Assembly: GCA_016748015.1 (NCBI GenBank)
Contig: JAAOMT010000664.1
Location: 1,364,756-1,428,755, forward strand
Length of the DNA stretch: 64,000 nt
Origin: Geosiphon pyriformis
Lineage: Eukaryota > Glomeromycota > Glomeromycetes > Archaeosporales > Geosiphonaceae
Direction of reading: 5' to 3'
How positions within the stretch are numbered: the first letter of the stretch is position 1; each line of letters opens with the position of its first letter. Below the pieces are notes generated by a model that was not told the origin of the DNA, did not search any database, and saw only the letters and a list, made by a program, of their open reading frames with translations. The translations under genes were made by a program, and so were the position numbers. Of this stretch, positions 23,826 through 35,752 are shown piece after piece.

Positions 23826-25144
23826 TTATCTTTTTATAATTTGAAAAACTTCATACTCCTCGACAGAAAAATTCAAATGTTGATATTCTAATCCAGGCAT
23901 TATAGCATGCTCATAATTTGTTGTATTTCGACAATAGCACCCTGAACTATTTTTAAAATCTTTGCCACTCAAAATCATATTGCGATCTCCAAAAAAGGGT
24001 CCATAATTTGGCCCATCAAAAGGTCCATATCCTGTAACAAATTTGCTAAGTATAGCATTTTCAGCATTGTCATCTCCAAGAGAAAAAATAAAACTTCTTT
24101 CTCCATTTAAAAATTCACCTCGAGAGTGCCAAGATTGTGGGTTAAAGCCGCCAATTATCTGACCAGTTCCTTTCACTTTGATTACGCTAATTGTTGCTCC
24201 TTTATCATCGCATAATCGATGGAAATCGGCTGGAGTAAATCCGTCTCGACTGCCTCGAAGTAACAATTTAAAATCATTTCCAAGTTTGCTTTCAAAAGGA
24301 GTATTTTTGTTTTTGCCTTGAATCCAATGATTAAGCTGTTTTATATTATGTGATTGAAGAAGCTTTGAATCAACATTTGATCGTAATGGCTGAGCGTCTA
24401 CAGATTTTTGATGACTACCCGGTACGAGATAATGATGTAAAAGATCTTCATATAAAGTTCCAGGTAAAATTCTCGCAAATGGTTTTACTTTGTGATAGAA
24501 GTCAACTGAAGATATGTGAAAGAAGCGGATTAAAGGTAGAAGCCTTTCGATGGATTCCTTAAAGGCGTTAAAGTTTTCATCTGTCCAGTAAGGAACTTTT
24601 TTCGTCTGAATATTGTTATCTAATTTAGCAATTCCCCATTCTACAATCTTTTCCCATATTTCAGATTCTTCTATATTTAGATCATCCTGGGTTAAAATTG
24701 AGACAAGAGCCTTTTCACTAAGAGAGGTAAAATCTTGCGAATCGAAAACTATGGCTGGATTGTTAGCAGCTATTTCGGTGCAGAATACTTGTAACTTCTT
24801 GAAAGAATCATGCNNNNNNNNNNNNNNNNNNNNNNNNNNNNNNNNNNNNNNNNNNNNNNNNNNNNNNNNNNNNNNNNNNNNNNNNNNNNNNNNNNNNNNN
24901 NNAAAATCTTTGGTGAAATATTAGGTTTAGGGAAGATAATGATATTATTTTCCCTTTTAATCCAATTGCTAGAGAGTGCTACAGCAAAATATGGTGATCT
25001 TGCTGCTAAAATTTGGGAATGAGCATGAAAGGTTCTAATATTTGGCGCTTCGCCAACTATAATTCTAATATCAGAGAATTTCTGACTGTCAAATAAATTT
25101 CCAAAATCATTGGATAAAGCGTGAAAGTATTGTTGGGGTGACAT
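23826..25144 (-). CDS. BTB-BACK-TLDc protein, copy 2 (assembly gap inside)
   Basis: Exon 1 starts at the ATG 25144-25142 and matches copy 1 down to the gap at 24902; exon 2 runs from 24813 to the TAA at 23826. From 24812 to 23826 the frame is open with no stop, so the coding part outside the gap is intact. Missing are the end of exon 1, the intron and the first ~60 codons of exon 2. Relative to copy 1, the BTB and BACK parts are almost unchanged. The linker is four codons shorter in net terms (SNVDSKLLQSHNIKQLNHWI), and the TLDc loops differ: GPFDGPNYGPFFGDRNMILS against GPYGGKDLGPYFGNLNMSLS. Unlike copies 1, 3 and 4, similarity ends within about 10 bases after the stop codon, so the 3' flank was not duplicated with it. 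Role as for copy 1: probable ubiquitin-ligase adaptor. Confidence 0.85.
24814..24902. other. Assembly gap (89 N), undersized
   Basis: In copy 1 the sequence between the two gap edges is about 265 bases long, so the 89 Ns do not reflect true distance, and frame across the gap cannot be trusted. Confidence 0.9.
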
Positions 25145-25276
25145 TGGTAAATATGAGAAGTCTGAGTAAGGTTTTTTTCTCTACGTATTAGGCATTTAGC
25201 TATTGACACACAGTTATATACTTATCCAGAGCACAAGTCACATGTTAACCTGCACATTATCGATTGATCAATTAAT
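25145..25276 (-). promoter_or_regulatory. Promoter block of BTB-TLDc copy 2
   Basis: It carries the same palindromic core (minus strand TTGATCAATCGATAATG, within 25252-25276), GTTAACATGTGAC, and CAGACTTCTCATATTTACC before the ATG. It is about 24 bases longer than the copy 1 block because of extra sequence in the middle. Similarity to the other copies ends at the same upstream base. Confidence 0.6.
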
Positions 25277-25615
25277 GGATTATCTAAGCAGCCCAATTTT
25301 TACCGCCCAAAATGAGTATCACTTTTGATCTCAAAAATTATGTGCAACAAAAAAAATTGTTTTGAATAAAAAACCTTGGGATAGTTTATTTATCAATTTT
25401 ATATTTCAATATACCATATAATAATAACATGGTAAAAACATATATTTCATATATTGTTTATATTATTTACATTTTTAAAATTAATTATTATTGAATATTT
25501 TTCTTTGAAATTTTTTTACTTATTAATTAAAATAAAATTATATATTTATTCAATATAAACTTGATTTAATTTTTCTAAAATACATTGTATTTTTTAACTG
25601 CATATTCTGCAAGTT
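25277..25615. other. A+T-rich spacer
   Basis: No gene or motif was seen in this stretch between the copy 2 promoter and the transposase debris. Confidence 0.4.
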
Positions 25616-25990
25616 TGCTACAAATTCTTTTTCTATAGATTCATATAAGATCAAGTTTTTCTAGCAAATCTCTAATTGTAATTAAAGGCACAGATTTGAG
25701 ACTTTGAGATACAATTCTGTCCATAAATAATCACAATTTTCTTTGGCATAACGTTTAGCTGCTCCCCAATATCTCTAATATTCTTTTTCATTATTGCTCC
25801 AATATTCCTCCTCATTATTGCTCCAATGTTCCTTTTTATCGTTCTCCCAATAATCTTCCTTTTAATTTTTCAAATCCTTTTTTTATTATTTTCTTTTTTG
25901 CCCTCTTTTTTTTCGCCATCTTCATTTTTATTATCTCTTCAATTTTTCTCTTCATTATCCCTCAATATTTTCTATCTAGAACATTGTGAG
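25616..25990 (-). pseudogene. Debris of a DDE-type transposase C-terminus
   Basis: The minus frame reads YWENDKKEHWSNNEEEYW, SNNEKEY, a stop, then RYWGAAKRYAKENCDYLW. After a frameshift SVPLITIRDLLEKLD follows. The tail (aKRYakeNCDY ... SVPL.TIR) resembles the C-terminal end of fungal DDE transposases of the Tc1/mariner-like group that are numerous in Rhizophagus genomes. Upstream lies a Lys/Glu/Asn-rich, frame-broken stretch. The YW-SNNE-K/E-E part is itself a short tandem repeat of 27 bases. The DDE residues are not present. Assignment is tentative, from memory of the family tail. Confidence 0.4.
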
Positions 25991-26078
25991 GTTTTTTCAG
26001 GCTGAATTTTCCATCAGATGTTCTTGATTGATATTTAGAGTTTTGTTTTTGCTTTTGAGATAACAGTAGTAAGTTCAA

Positions 26079-27251
26079 TACCTTCCTATAATTTTTAATA
26101 AAACTATCCAAATAATATTAGTAATTATTCTTTAATAAAAGCCTTCATTCAATCTCTTCAAAAGATCTCGAGAAATACATGGTTTCTTTTCCATATCATT
26201 TTCTACTCTATTCAAATACAGTTTAGAATATTATTCAACTTTTTGTTGATTAAGAAACTATAATCTATTAAATTTAGGATTAAAAGATTACATTTTAAGT
26301 TGTAGAATTTCAAAAGGATTTTTTTAAATATAAATAATAACTATAAATAAGTAATCGCCTACTTAATTTCTTAACTTTTTGATACTACTCTTTAATGAGC
26401 GAATCAAATAAACCCCTATCTCCTGTGAAAGATTTTATGAAAGTTTTCGATTTTTGAGTGAATGGTAAAGTTTTTTATTTGATTTGATTTTTAGGCGAAT
26501 CTCATACAATCAATAAAGTTTGTAGTTCCATTTTTTAATAATATCTTAATAATTTTAGGACTGTTTAAAAATAGAAAGCACCGATATAAATTGTAAAGGT
26601 ATCACCTAACTTAGCGAAACTGCATTAAAATTTTTTTAATAAATAACCAATTCACAGCAAATCCCGAGTTATTAAAGAGATATGTCGTACAATAAAAAAG
26701 AAAATTCCACACAAATCATCGAATATCATAGGGTCTGCTAATAATATTGAGAAGATGCAAAATTTCGGAAACTTATGAATAATAAGAATCCGGCCTGGTG
26801 CTTTAGGTAATTTTTTCACGCTATGAATTTTTGCTTTCAAGAATTTCGTTTTGCAAGATATAGTGAGATAAGATGGGCGATGATATAAGGAGAGCCATTT
26901 AATTAAGGTTTATAAATTCCTTAGAAAATCTTATATATATATATATATATAATGCCTTGGTTAACTCAGAGATTAAAAGTAATATAATTAGTTAAAGGTG
27001 TAAAAAGATGTGAAAGATTTAATTAGTTTCATTCGCTTCAATATTTACCTTTGAAATTAACATAATTAGTTAAAGTCGTTTCATTCACATAAATATTTAG
27101 AATTATAAATTTCATTAACTTGCTCAAATAATTGACTAAACTATATTTTACTTTTCGTTAGCAAATTTTTAAAGTCCATAAAATTATTATAATCGAAAAT
27201 TACCAACTGTATTTAAAAATAAATTTGTTTAATAGCACATATAAAATTAAT
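26079..27251 (+). repeat. Duplicated block A, left part
   Basis: Direct duplicate of 60101-61298, starting with ATACCTTCC and differing at a few percent of positions by eye. It contains a TA microsatellite (about 26931-26952) shared with block B. A minus frame at 26652-26840 (KLPKAPGRILIIHKFPKF) is kept in block B at 60691-60885, but its C-terminus differs and no family is recognised. It ends at the 9-base repeat AAAATTAAT (27243-27251) that marks the edge of the insertion. Confidence 0.8.
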
Positions 27252-30200
27252 CTCATCCAAAAATTCTCAAAAGAATTATTTTTGAAAAAAAAGTTTTTTT
27301 GTTTTATTGTTTTGTTGCATCCTTATTACAATTTCACAAAATACTAACTCTTTTGTAATAAACATAATAGCTGTCTCTAGTGTTATTATGCTGAAAAAAG
27401 GCGTCTAAAAAGGCACTTCATGGTTTAGCAAATGATTTTTCTTTCAGAAGAAAAGAGTCCCAATTGGCAATATCAAAGACTTTGATAAGAATAAAAATAT
27501 TTCTTTGGTCAAACTTTTTTCTGGCTTAGATGTATACTTGAATATGAATAATGAGTCTAACAATAATAAAAACAGTATTGTATTAACTGGTGGTGGTGTT
27601 ACAACAAGTAATAATAATAAAGTCCTCTTTGATTTAGTGATTATTACTTCTAAGATAAAAAAAATTAATACTAGTATGATAAGTAGTTCTCTTTTTAACT
27701 CTCTCAGTTTTAATATTAATGAAGATACAGTGTTTTTTCTCTTTTTTGTTCTCTCAAATTCAATGTAAACAATCTAATTAGAAAATTTTTTGCTTTAAAC
27801 ATTAATCTTTTAGCTATTAAGAGTAAATTTTTTAAAGACAAAATTGATATCAATTAGAAATTTTTTTTCAAGTGTAAACGATTTTAGGAGAACTTCGACT
27901 TTCTCAAAATTTAATGAAATTGTCTGTATAACTTTTACATCTAAAGAAACTTTGTTAAAGATATTAAGTTTGGCAAAAATAACTAAGATTGATATAAACA
28001 GTAATCTTAATTGTCCTGGTAAACAACCACATAGATCGGATTGTAATAATCAACGAGAACATTTAAGGTGGCTATGCATGCTGTACTAACTAAATTTAAA
28101 GAAATTATGTCGATTAGAATACAATTGGTTGGATTATGGCAAAAGACATTGGTTAAAATCGATGATCATAGATAAGCTGATCTTCTGGCTTTTAAATAGT
28201 CTATCTTAATTAAAAAAACACTGTTAAAGTAACCAAAACTAATATTGACAAAACATTATAAGATTCCAGAAACATGCATAGAATCTTATTCTACACTTTG
28301 CTAATAAAAATAACAACTTATAATTTGTAAAACATTGTAGAAATAATTAATAAAAAAACATGTATAATCAATTATTATTTAGTTATATATATAAGAGCCA
28401 AATATGTTATATTGTATTTCGAACCAAGAAAAAGCATAATATTAGCATTAACAGTATTTTCAGTTTTAAAAATTCTACTTAAAACAAAAAAAATCCAATT
28501 TAGTCTATTTTAATGTGTAAATATTTCAGTCATGTTTTTTTTATGTGTTTAATCAATACATTACCAACTTTTATGATTAAATCAATCTTTGTTTTTTAGA
28601 TTTAGATAAATACAAACTTACAGTTATTTATATTAAAAAAACAGTCTCAATTGTTTGTTTAGTTTTTTTTGATAAGTTATTATATATTTAAGTTATTGAT
28701 TATAGTGTTTTTAGTTTTTTTTTGAATCTTTATTTCAAGTTATTATTTTTTATGGCTTAATAATTTCTTTTTTTTTTTTTTTTCTTTTTGGACACTTATT
28801 TAAATGTTTTTAAGTAATTTTTAGAGCTATTAACTAACCAGATTTCAGTAATTTTTATCAAATTGGATTTAATTATGGTGTTTCTATTTTTGGTTTTATA
28901 TATTTTACATTTATTAATAATTGTTTTAGCTAAAGTTGTTGTTAATAAAAATATAGAAATTTCAAATTGGTCTTTTTTTTCTTACTTTTGATATTTTAAA
29001 TGGTTTTTAATTTTTAGATTCGTAGTTTAAAAACCAAAATATTAGCATTAAAGAATTTTATTAGTGCTATTTTGGCTCAATTAAATCTTTTGGTTTTTAA
29101 TACTGGTTTTGTTTTTAATCTGGTTTTTCAATAACTGAGCTATATAAAAAGTTATTATATATAATGTGTGTGAATTAAACAACTTTGTTAAACAATTCAA
29201 TATTATTTTTTAACATAAAAGTATGTACAATTTAGTCTCAATAATTTTAAAACAAAGTTAAAAAATAAGATTAAGTTATAAATTATAAATAAGTTTGATA
29301 AAATTAAAGTTTTTATCTAGATATTAATTTTTATTACATAAGTTTTAATATTATTATTATTATGAATATTGATTTAATTCAATATATTTACAAAGTTATA
29401 AAAATAGTTAATTGGTTTTTATCAATATATCTAATATTTAAAAATTATTTTTTGGTCTTAATTTTTAATTAATACATTAATATTACTTTGAAAAAAAAGT
29501 TAAATCAATCTAATAAAGTTAATTTAATAGTAATTATTGCTTTAAATAATAGTTTATTTATAATATTTGGTAAAAATTTTAATAAAAACAAATCTGATTA
29601 TAGTATAAGTTTTAGAAAATTCAGGAATTTAAAACTGTTTAATTTTTTAAATAGATTTTTTTTAGCAAATATCTTATATAATCAAACTTTAAAGGAACCA
29701 AAAAGTATATTAATTTTATTTTAGTTATTAATAATTTTTATAGTTTAATATTTAATCAGCTTATTTATTAATTAGATAAGTTTTTTAATACTAATTATTC
29801 TGTTGTTTTTATAAATATTAGTTTGAAAAGTCTTCTTAATTTTTAGCTTAATTTTATATATAAATAAACTAATAAAAGTATAAAGTTAATAGAATTAATG
29901 TGAGTGTAAAAAAAAATTTAATAATATAACTTTAAATATTACTTTAAACATAATAAATATTTTAATAAATACAAATTGGTTGGTAATCTAATAAAATATG
30001 AGCTTTGCTTATTAAGATAATAAATTTTATGGTTAATATTGTATTATTAAAAACATAATATTAAGATAATAAAATAATTAAAAACACTGTATTTTTTAAA
30101 TTTTACAGTTTAAAATTGCTTGTTTTTAAGATTTTAAAAGTATTTAAGTCGAATAATTTAAATAGGCTTCAGTTTTTGTAAATTAAATAAGTTAGTTTAA

Positions 30201-33200
30201 ATATTGATTGAACTATTGAGTTTGATAAATTTTTTGTAAATAATTTTAATAAGATTAAAATTAAACAGATATTGGCTTAAATCAAAAAAACTTATAGGTT
30301 TTATAAGATAATTATAATAAAATTCGTTAAAAATAGTCATATTAAAACTGTTATAGTCAAATATATAGAGAATTTTATTACAATAAAAATCAAATAATTA
30401 AGAATATTATTAAATTATTTGGTTAATAATAATATATTAATTTTGAAATCTAAACTAGTTAAGTATAAAATAGATTCAATTATGAAAAATTAGACTAGAA
30501 AATATGTTATTAAAAATATAATTCTTTTTATTGACAATAACAATTTGTCTTATTTGTTTATATTAATAATAATGTATTATTTAATATAATAAAAAAAATT
30601 AGTTTTGTCAAATTTTTGCTAATTATTAAAAATTTTTTAAATAATAATACTGCTAATTTGTTTGATATATTCAATAAAATGTTTTTGAGTTTGCTTAATA
30701 AGTGTTTAAAAAAAATAGTTCTTAATATGCGAAAAAAAGCTTAAATATCAATAATTTTAAAGTTTTATAAATAAAAAAGTGTATTTATAAATATAAAATC
30801 TATTGTTTTAATTAAAACTATTAGAAAAAATATTTTTCTAAAATTCTATTTAATTATATTTTGGTGGCTTATAATTCTGTAAATTGGTTATATTTAAACA
30901 ATAATTTAATTAAAATAAAAATATATGTCAAATTTATCAAATTCTTTAGTTATATTTATTATAGTCATATTAATAGAATTATAATTGACTTTAATTTGTT
31001 TAATAAATATATAAGATACATAATAGTTTGAATTAAAGTAAAAGTTTTTCTTTTTTTTTGTAAAAAATCTTTTTTAATATTTTTTCGTTATTAGTTTAAT
31101 TTAAAATTTGTAATAAAAATTAACAAAATTAAATTTAATATATATTTGATATTATTTTTGGCTGTTAATACTTTTATAAATAATATAATTTAAATTGATA
31201 ATAGTATTATAATCGAATTAACAAACTAATAGATAGCAAAAAAAAACAGTATTATATGATAATAAATTAATCAAAAAAAATAATTTAACTTTTAATAAGC
31301 AAATTAAATTAGTAAAAATTTAATATGTAAAATTAGTTTCATAAATATTTCAATTGCTATTCTTTTTAAAAATAACAAAAAAATTTGAAGATAAAAAAAT
31401 AGTCTGTACTGTTAACAAAAAATAATACATTAGTATAATTTTATGTCTTATATTAACATTCTTAAATTTTAATATTAAGTATTAGCTATATTTTTTAATA
31501 AATTTTTATTTAATATACTTTACAAAAATTACAATTATACAAATTAAAAAAAAAAGATAAAAATACAAAAAAAGAAATAAAAAAGTTAATATTATTGTAT
31601 TAATCTAAATATAATTTGAATATAAATACATTTTTATAACTTATTTTAAAAATAGAATGGTTAATTATATAATATTAATAACTAATACATATGATTAATT
31701 ATAATTAAATAAGAATTAAAAAATAAAAGTTTTATCTGTAATAATAGTTATATAATAATACAAATTATTTTAAACATTACTATTAAGTTTTTAAAATTAT
31801 TTTGAATAAAACTGTGATTATACCAATGAATATTAAAATTAAAATATGTTTTTAAGCATAAACAATTTCATAATTTCAATTGTAATAACTAATAAGTCTT
31901 ATTAATATTTGAATATATATTTATTATTTAAAAATTTTTTTGGTTTTAGTTTAAAAAAATGAATTCAAATATAAATTTTTCTCTTTTATAGTTTTATAAA
32001 AAACAATTTTAACAAATAGTTCTTATATTTAGTTTTAGTTATTTTATAACTTATTATTAATTATAAAACTTAGTTTAGTTTTATTAATAAAAATGTTTAT
32101 ATTAGATAAAATTGTTTAATTAAAAAAGATTTAAAATTAAAAACTTATTTTTCTTAAGATTTTCTAAGTGAAGTTATATATTATTTGTTTTTTATAATTT
32201 AAAGCTCTTTAATTAGATTTAAATAGAAAAAAAAAATAGCTTTAATTATGAATTTTATCAATGTTTATAATATTTTAAACAGGTTTTTTAAATATAAATT
32301 GTTAGATTTACAGATTTTAAATAATTTATTTCAGTTTTTAATTAAGTTAAAAATCAATTTACTAAACAATTTTTTGGTTAGCATTACCAAAATTTTTTGT
32401 GCAACAAAGTTTCTTTAATAATCTATATATTTAATATATTTTGTTTTAAAAATAGTGTTTTGGTTTTAAATATTTTGAATTATTTAAAGTATTTTAAGAA
32501 TGTTAAATTTTTTAAAATTAAATAATTGTCTTATTATATACTTTGGCTTGAAAAGTATTTGTTTATTTAAAATTAAAATTTTTATTGATAGTTTAATTAA
32601 AAATCTTAATTTGTTTTATATTATTAGTAATATAATAGCTTATTTTTCTAACTTAAATATAATAATAAGTATAAAAGTCTATGGTTTATTGTTTTTAACT
32701 TTGACTGAATTACAAGTTATAATATTAATTCTTAAATATATTATAGTATTTACCAGAATTTATATAAACAATTAAACTGCTTTAAATACTTGTTAAACAG
32801 AATTAAAATTGATTAAACTAGATTTTTATAATAATTAATAGATAAAATGCTATTATATTATTAATATTATTAATAATAAAAACATTTTTTTAAGATAATC
32901 AAAAATAAAAAATTATTATTGTGTTTTAAATAATAAATATGCTAACAAATTAGCATATTAAACTTTTTTATAATTTAATACTATTAGTAAATATTTAAAA
33001 AAATTTTGTGGTTGTTAATAATAAAGTAATTTTTGATAATATATGTTACTTTATAAAATTGTTAAATAATATAATTTAATGTGTTTTATAGAAAATAAGC
33101 CTTAGTATTAATATTATAAATTGTTTATATATTAATAATATTAAATAAAAAATCACTGTTTTAATTTGGTATTTTGACTTACATATGTTTATTAGATATA

Positions 33201-33975
33201 TTAGCAAGATTACAGTAGAATTATATACATATATAATAAAAATATTACATAAAAAATTGTCTGTTATAATTAAAAAATAACTTTATAGTAAGTACTACTC
33301 AAGTATTTTATGTATATATTATAGTAATATAAAGTTTTTTGATTATAGTTTTATTTACAATTCAGACTTTTCTGCTCATAAAAATCTGTTGGCTAATCAG
33401 CTTAAGCTTTAAAAGTTTTTAACCAGTATAAAATGTTATTATTTTTTGTATTTTAGTTTTTGTATTTTGATATTATTAATATTAATTTATATATGGCATT
33501 AAATAAAGGTTTCATGTTTAAGTTTTGGTTAGCTAAAACTATATTAGTTTTTAAGATCAAGTTGGCCATTTTTTATTTGGTCAATTTTGTGCATAATCTG
33601 ATTATTAATTACAGTGACAGAATTTGGTTGTCTAATTCAAAACTTTGAATGAAAATGGAGAAGAATGGTTCTTTGTCTGTTGTCAAGTTGAAGTCAATTG
33701 ATGTTCAGAGGCTTTTAGGTTGTATTTTGAAAGAAATGACACATTTATTAAAAGTCAGACTGTTTGTTTTGAATCTAGAATTAAGCAATTGTTTTATACT
33801 AGTGCTAGTAACAATGTTTCTGTTAATATAGTTGTATAGTATTGTCTTGACTGACTGAGTGACTGGTCATATGTAGAAAGTGCATGAATTATATTTAATT
33901 TAAAACTTTGGCAGTTGTATTGTATTAAATAGTGATTGGGTCACACTCGGAAAATGAAAAAAAATAAAAATTAAT
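27252..33975 (+). mobile_element. 6.7-kb insertion with 9-base target duplication, probable decayed LINE
   Basis: AAAATTAAT occurs at 27243-27251 and at 33967-33975. In block B the same flanks meet at a single AAAATTAAT (61290-61298), so the sequence between is an insertion. The right end is A-rich (CGGAAAATGAAAAAAAATAA), as expected of target-primed retroelements. Near the left end, coding-like pieces occur: KKALHGLANDFSFRRKESQ (about 27410-27470), an Asn/Ser-rich frame at 27505-27768, and TFKVAMHAVLTKFKEIMSI with QLVGLWQKTLVKIDDH (about 28059-28165). The last resembles the ORF1-type protein of Rhizophagus LINE-like elements. At 33630-33830 two frames look coding-like (NENGEEWFFVCCQ; EAFRLYFERNDTFIKSQT). 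About 28200-33450 is nearly pure A+T with no reverse transcriptase motif left. LINE identity is an inference; the insertion itself is well supported. Confidence 0.75.
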
Positions 33976-35752
33976 AGAAATATAATCATGTGATAAAAGG
34001 CTTTGTTTCTATAACAGGTATTTAGATTCGGTATTTTTTTTACAGAGTGAATTGATAGTTAAAAATTTATTCGAGTAATAATGTATTTGTTAAATCTTTA
34101 TATGCAGTAACTTCATTTTATAGAGCTTTTGATAATTTATTAATTAATAATGATAAAATATTTGGTTTTTTTAAATTAAATGAGCAAGGATTATTTAAAA
34201 TTAGCCATTTTATTTTTATGCATCATATATAGAAAAATTCTAAGCAGTCTATTTTCAACAAAAAACCAGTGTTGAATTAAGCTCATATTTACATAGTTTG
34301 ACTATTTCAAAAAAGGAATATGATTAAAAATTTTTATCTAATAAATTAATGTGCCATTTTTTTCTATATAATACACTCGGGGGCGGAAGAGAATTAAATG
34401 TTACTTTATTATATAATTTTAGATTATAGTCAATATTTAATATTTTACCTTTCTAGATGCATTGTCAATTAATATATTAATTACTGCCAGTCCTAAAATT
34501 TTTTTTTTTTTACAATTGAATGAAATTTTAACAAATTCTAGATTATCTTTGCAAATTTTTTTTAAGTGGGCCTGCCTATGTTAAACCATCTTAATCCATT
34601 TGATTGATTTCGCTTTAAGCCTTTTGTAAATAATAAGGAATTTCGATTTAAAATTATAAATATTAGTAAGCTTCATTAAAATTCTCATGTAAGACTCATT
34701 GGTTGAAAACAAAGGCAAGAAAAAGATGAATGCAATTAAAATCCAAAATCTATGCCCTGAAAAATAAAAATAAATAAAAGAGATAAAATAATGCAACCCA
34801 TAACAAAATAAAATGAAATGGAATTTTGGTATTATTTACAGTAAAACTATAATCGTATTTTCAAATATTCTATATCTAGACTTAATATATGTATTCTATA
34901 GCTCTTTAAGTCTGCATATTCCTCCTATACTTAGTAGGGTTCAGGCTGCTGAGTAGCGTCAGACCAAGTTGAACAACAAGGAAATTAATTTAGAAAGACG
35001 CATCAAAGAAAATTGATATCAAAGGGTTAAAGCAACACACGCCTAGCTAAATAATATAAAAATATGAAAAATTCTTGTAAGGATCTCCAGTTTCTCAAAG
35101 ATCTTTTCTTAGGAGGCCTAAGGTCTAATAGAGAAAATACTCCGAGTGATTTAGTAGCTATATATCGAACAATTACTCGCATCTCTTTGAAAAACCCATA
35201 TCTAGAGAAAATTTTCACATTCATCAATATTTATCCAAAAATATTAGTGAATGCGAAAAGTGAAATTATATTTTGAATATATACCAAGACTGTGGTTTTC
35301 AACGTGTGAAACTAATTGCTGTTAATCGAGAACTGATCTTAATAGAAAACTATTTTATTTTTTTTGATAACTTTTACTCTTTTCGAGTCTCTTTATTAAA
35401 TATTTATTAAAATCATTTGTTTATATCATTGTGGAGTAAAAAACTAAAGCACCATCTAATAATTTTAATTAGCGGAGAAACTTAGGTATATATTTGAAAG
35501 TTTTATTTCTAATGCTATTCAGCTAAAGAGCAGTTTATAGCTTAACTTGTGATAAAACCTATACTTTAGAAATTAATAGTTGTTTAATAAGAAGTCTTTT
35601 TTAAATTTATTTGATGTTTTAAAATAGATAAATGTTATTCTTTTAACTTTATTGTTGAACTTAAAATGGTAGGCTGTAAAATATTTCGCTAGTGAAAGTT
35701 TCTAAGATAGACAGCACAACCTTCAAAAGTATAAAATTTAATTAAAGCAAAT
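33976..35752 (+). repeat. Duplicated block A, right part
   Basis: Continues the match with block B (61299-63444), including GATAAAAGGCTTTGTTTCT, ACACTCGGGGGCGGAAGAG and the ~300-base module at 35030-35335 also present inverted near copy 1. Open frames at 35064-35276 (+) and 35027-35227 (-) lie inside this module. The + frame (contains NRENTPSDLVAIYRTITR) survives in all three copies, but most differences change the residue, so it is not taken as a gene. A piece of about 390 bases present in block B is missing at about 35337. Confidence 0.75.

Noticed and set aside
23826-24813. Possible frameshift in BTB-TLDc copy 2, because the longest start-to-stop frame begins only at 24266
   Set aside because: Codon-by-codon reading from 24812 is open and in frame; there is simply no ATG or TTG before 24266.
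32500-32775. 91-codon open frame on + inside the insertion
   Set aside because: Only Ile/Leu/Asn/Lys-rich sequence expected by chance in an A+T island; no reverse transcriptase motif.
34581-34796. 71-codon minus frame
   Set aside because: The frame is not kept in the duplicate at about 61900-62110; hydrophobic low-complexity sequence.
35064-35276. 70-codon + frame conserved at 62367-62579 and inverted near 10310-10520
   Set aside because: Kept because the whole module is duplicated; most base differences among the three copies change the residue, so no sign of purifying selection.
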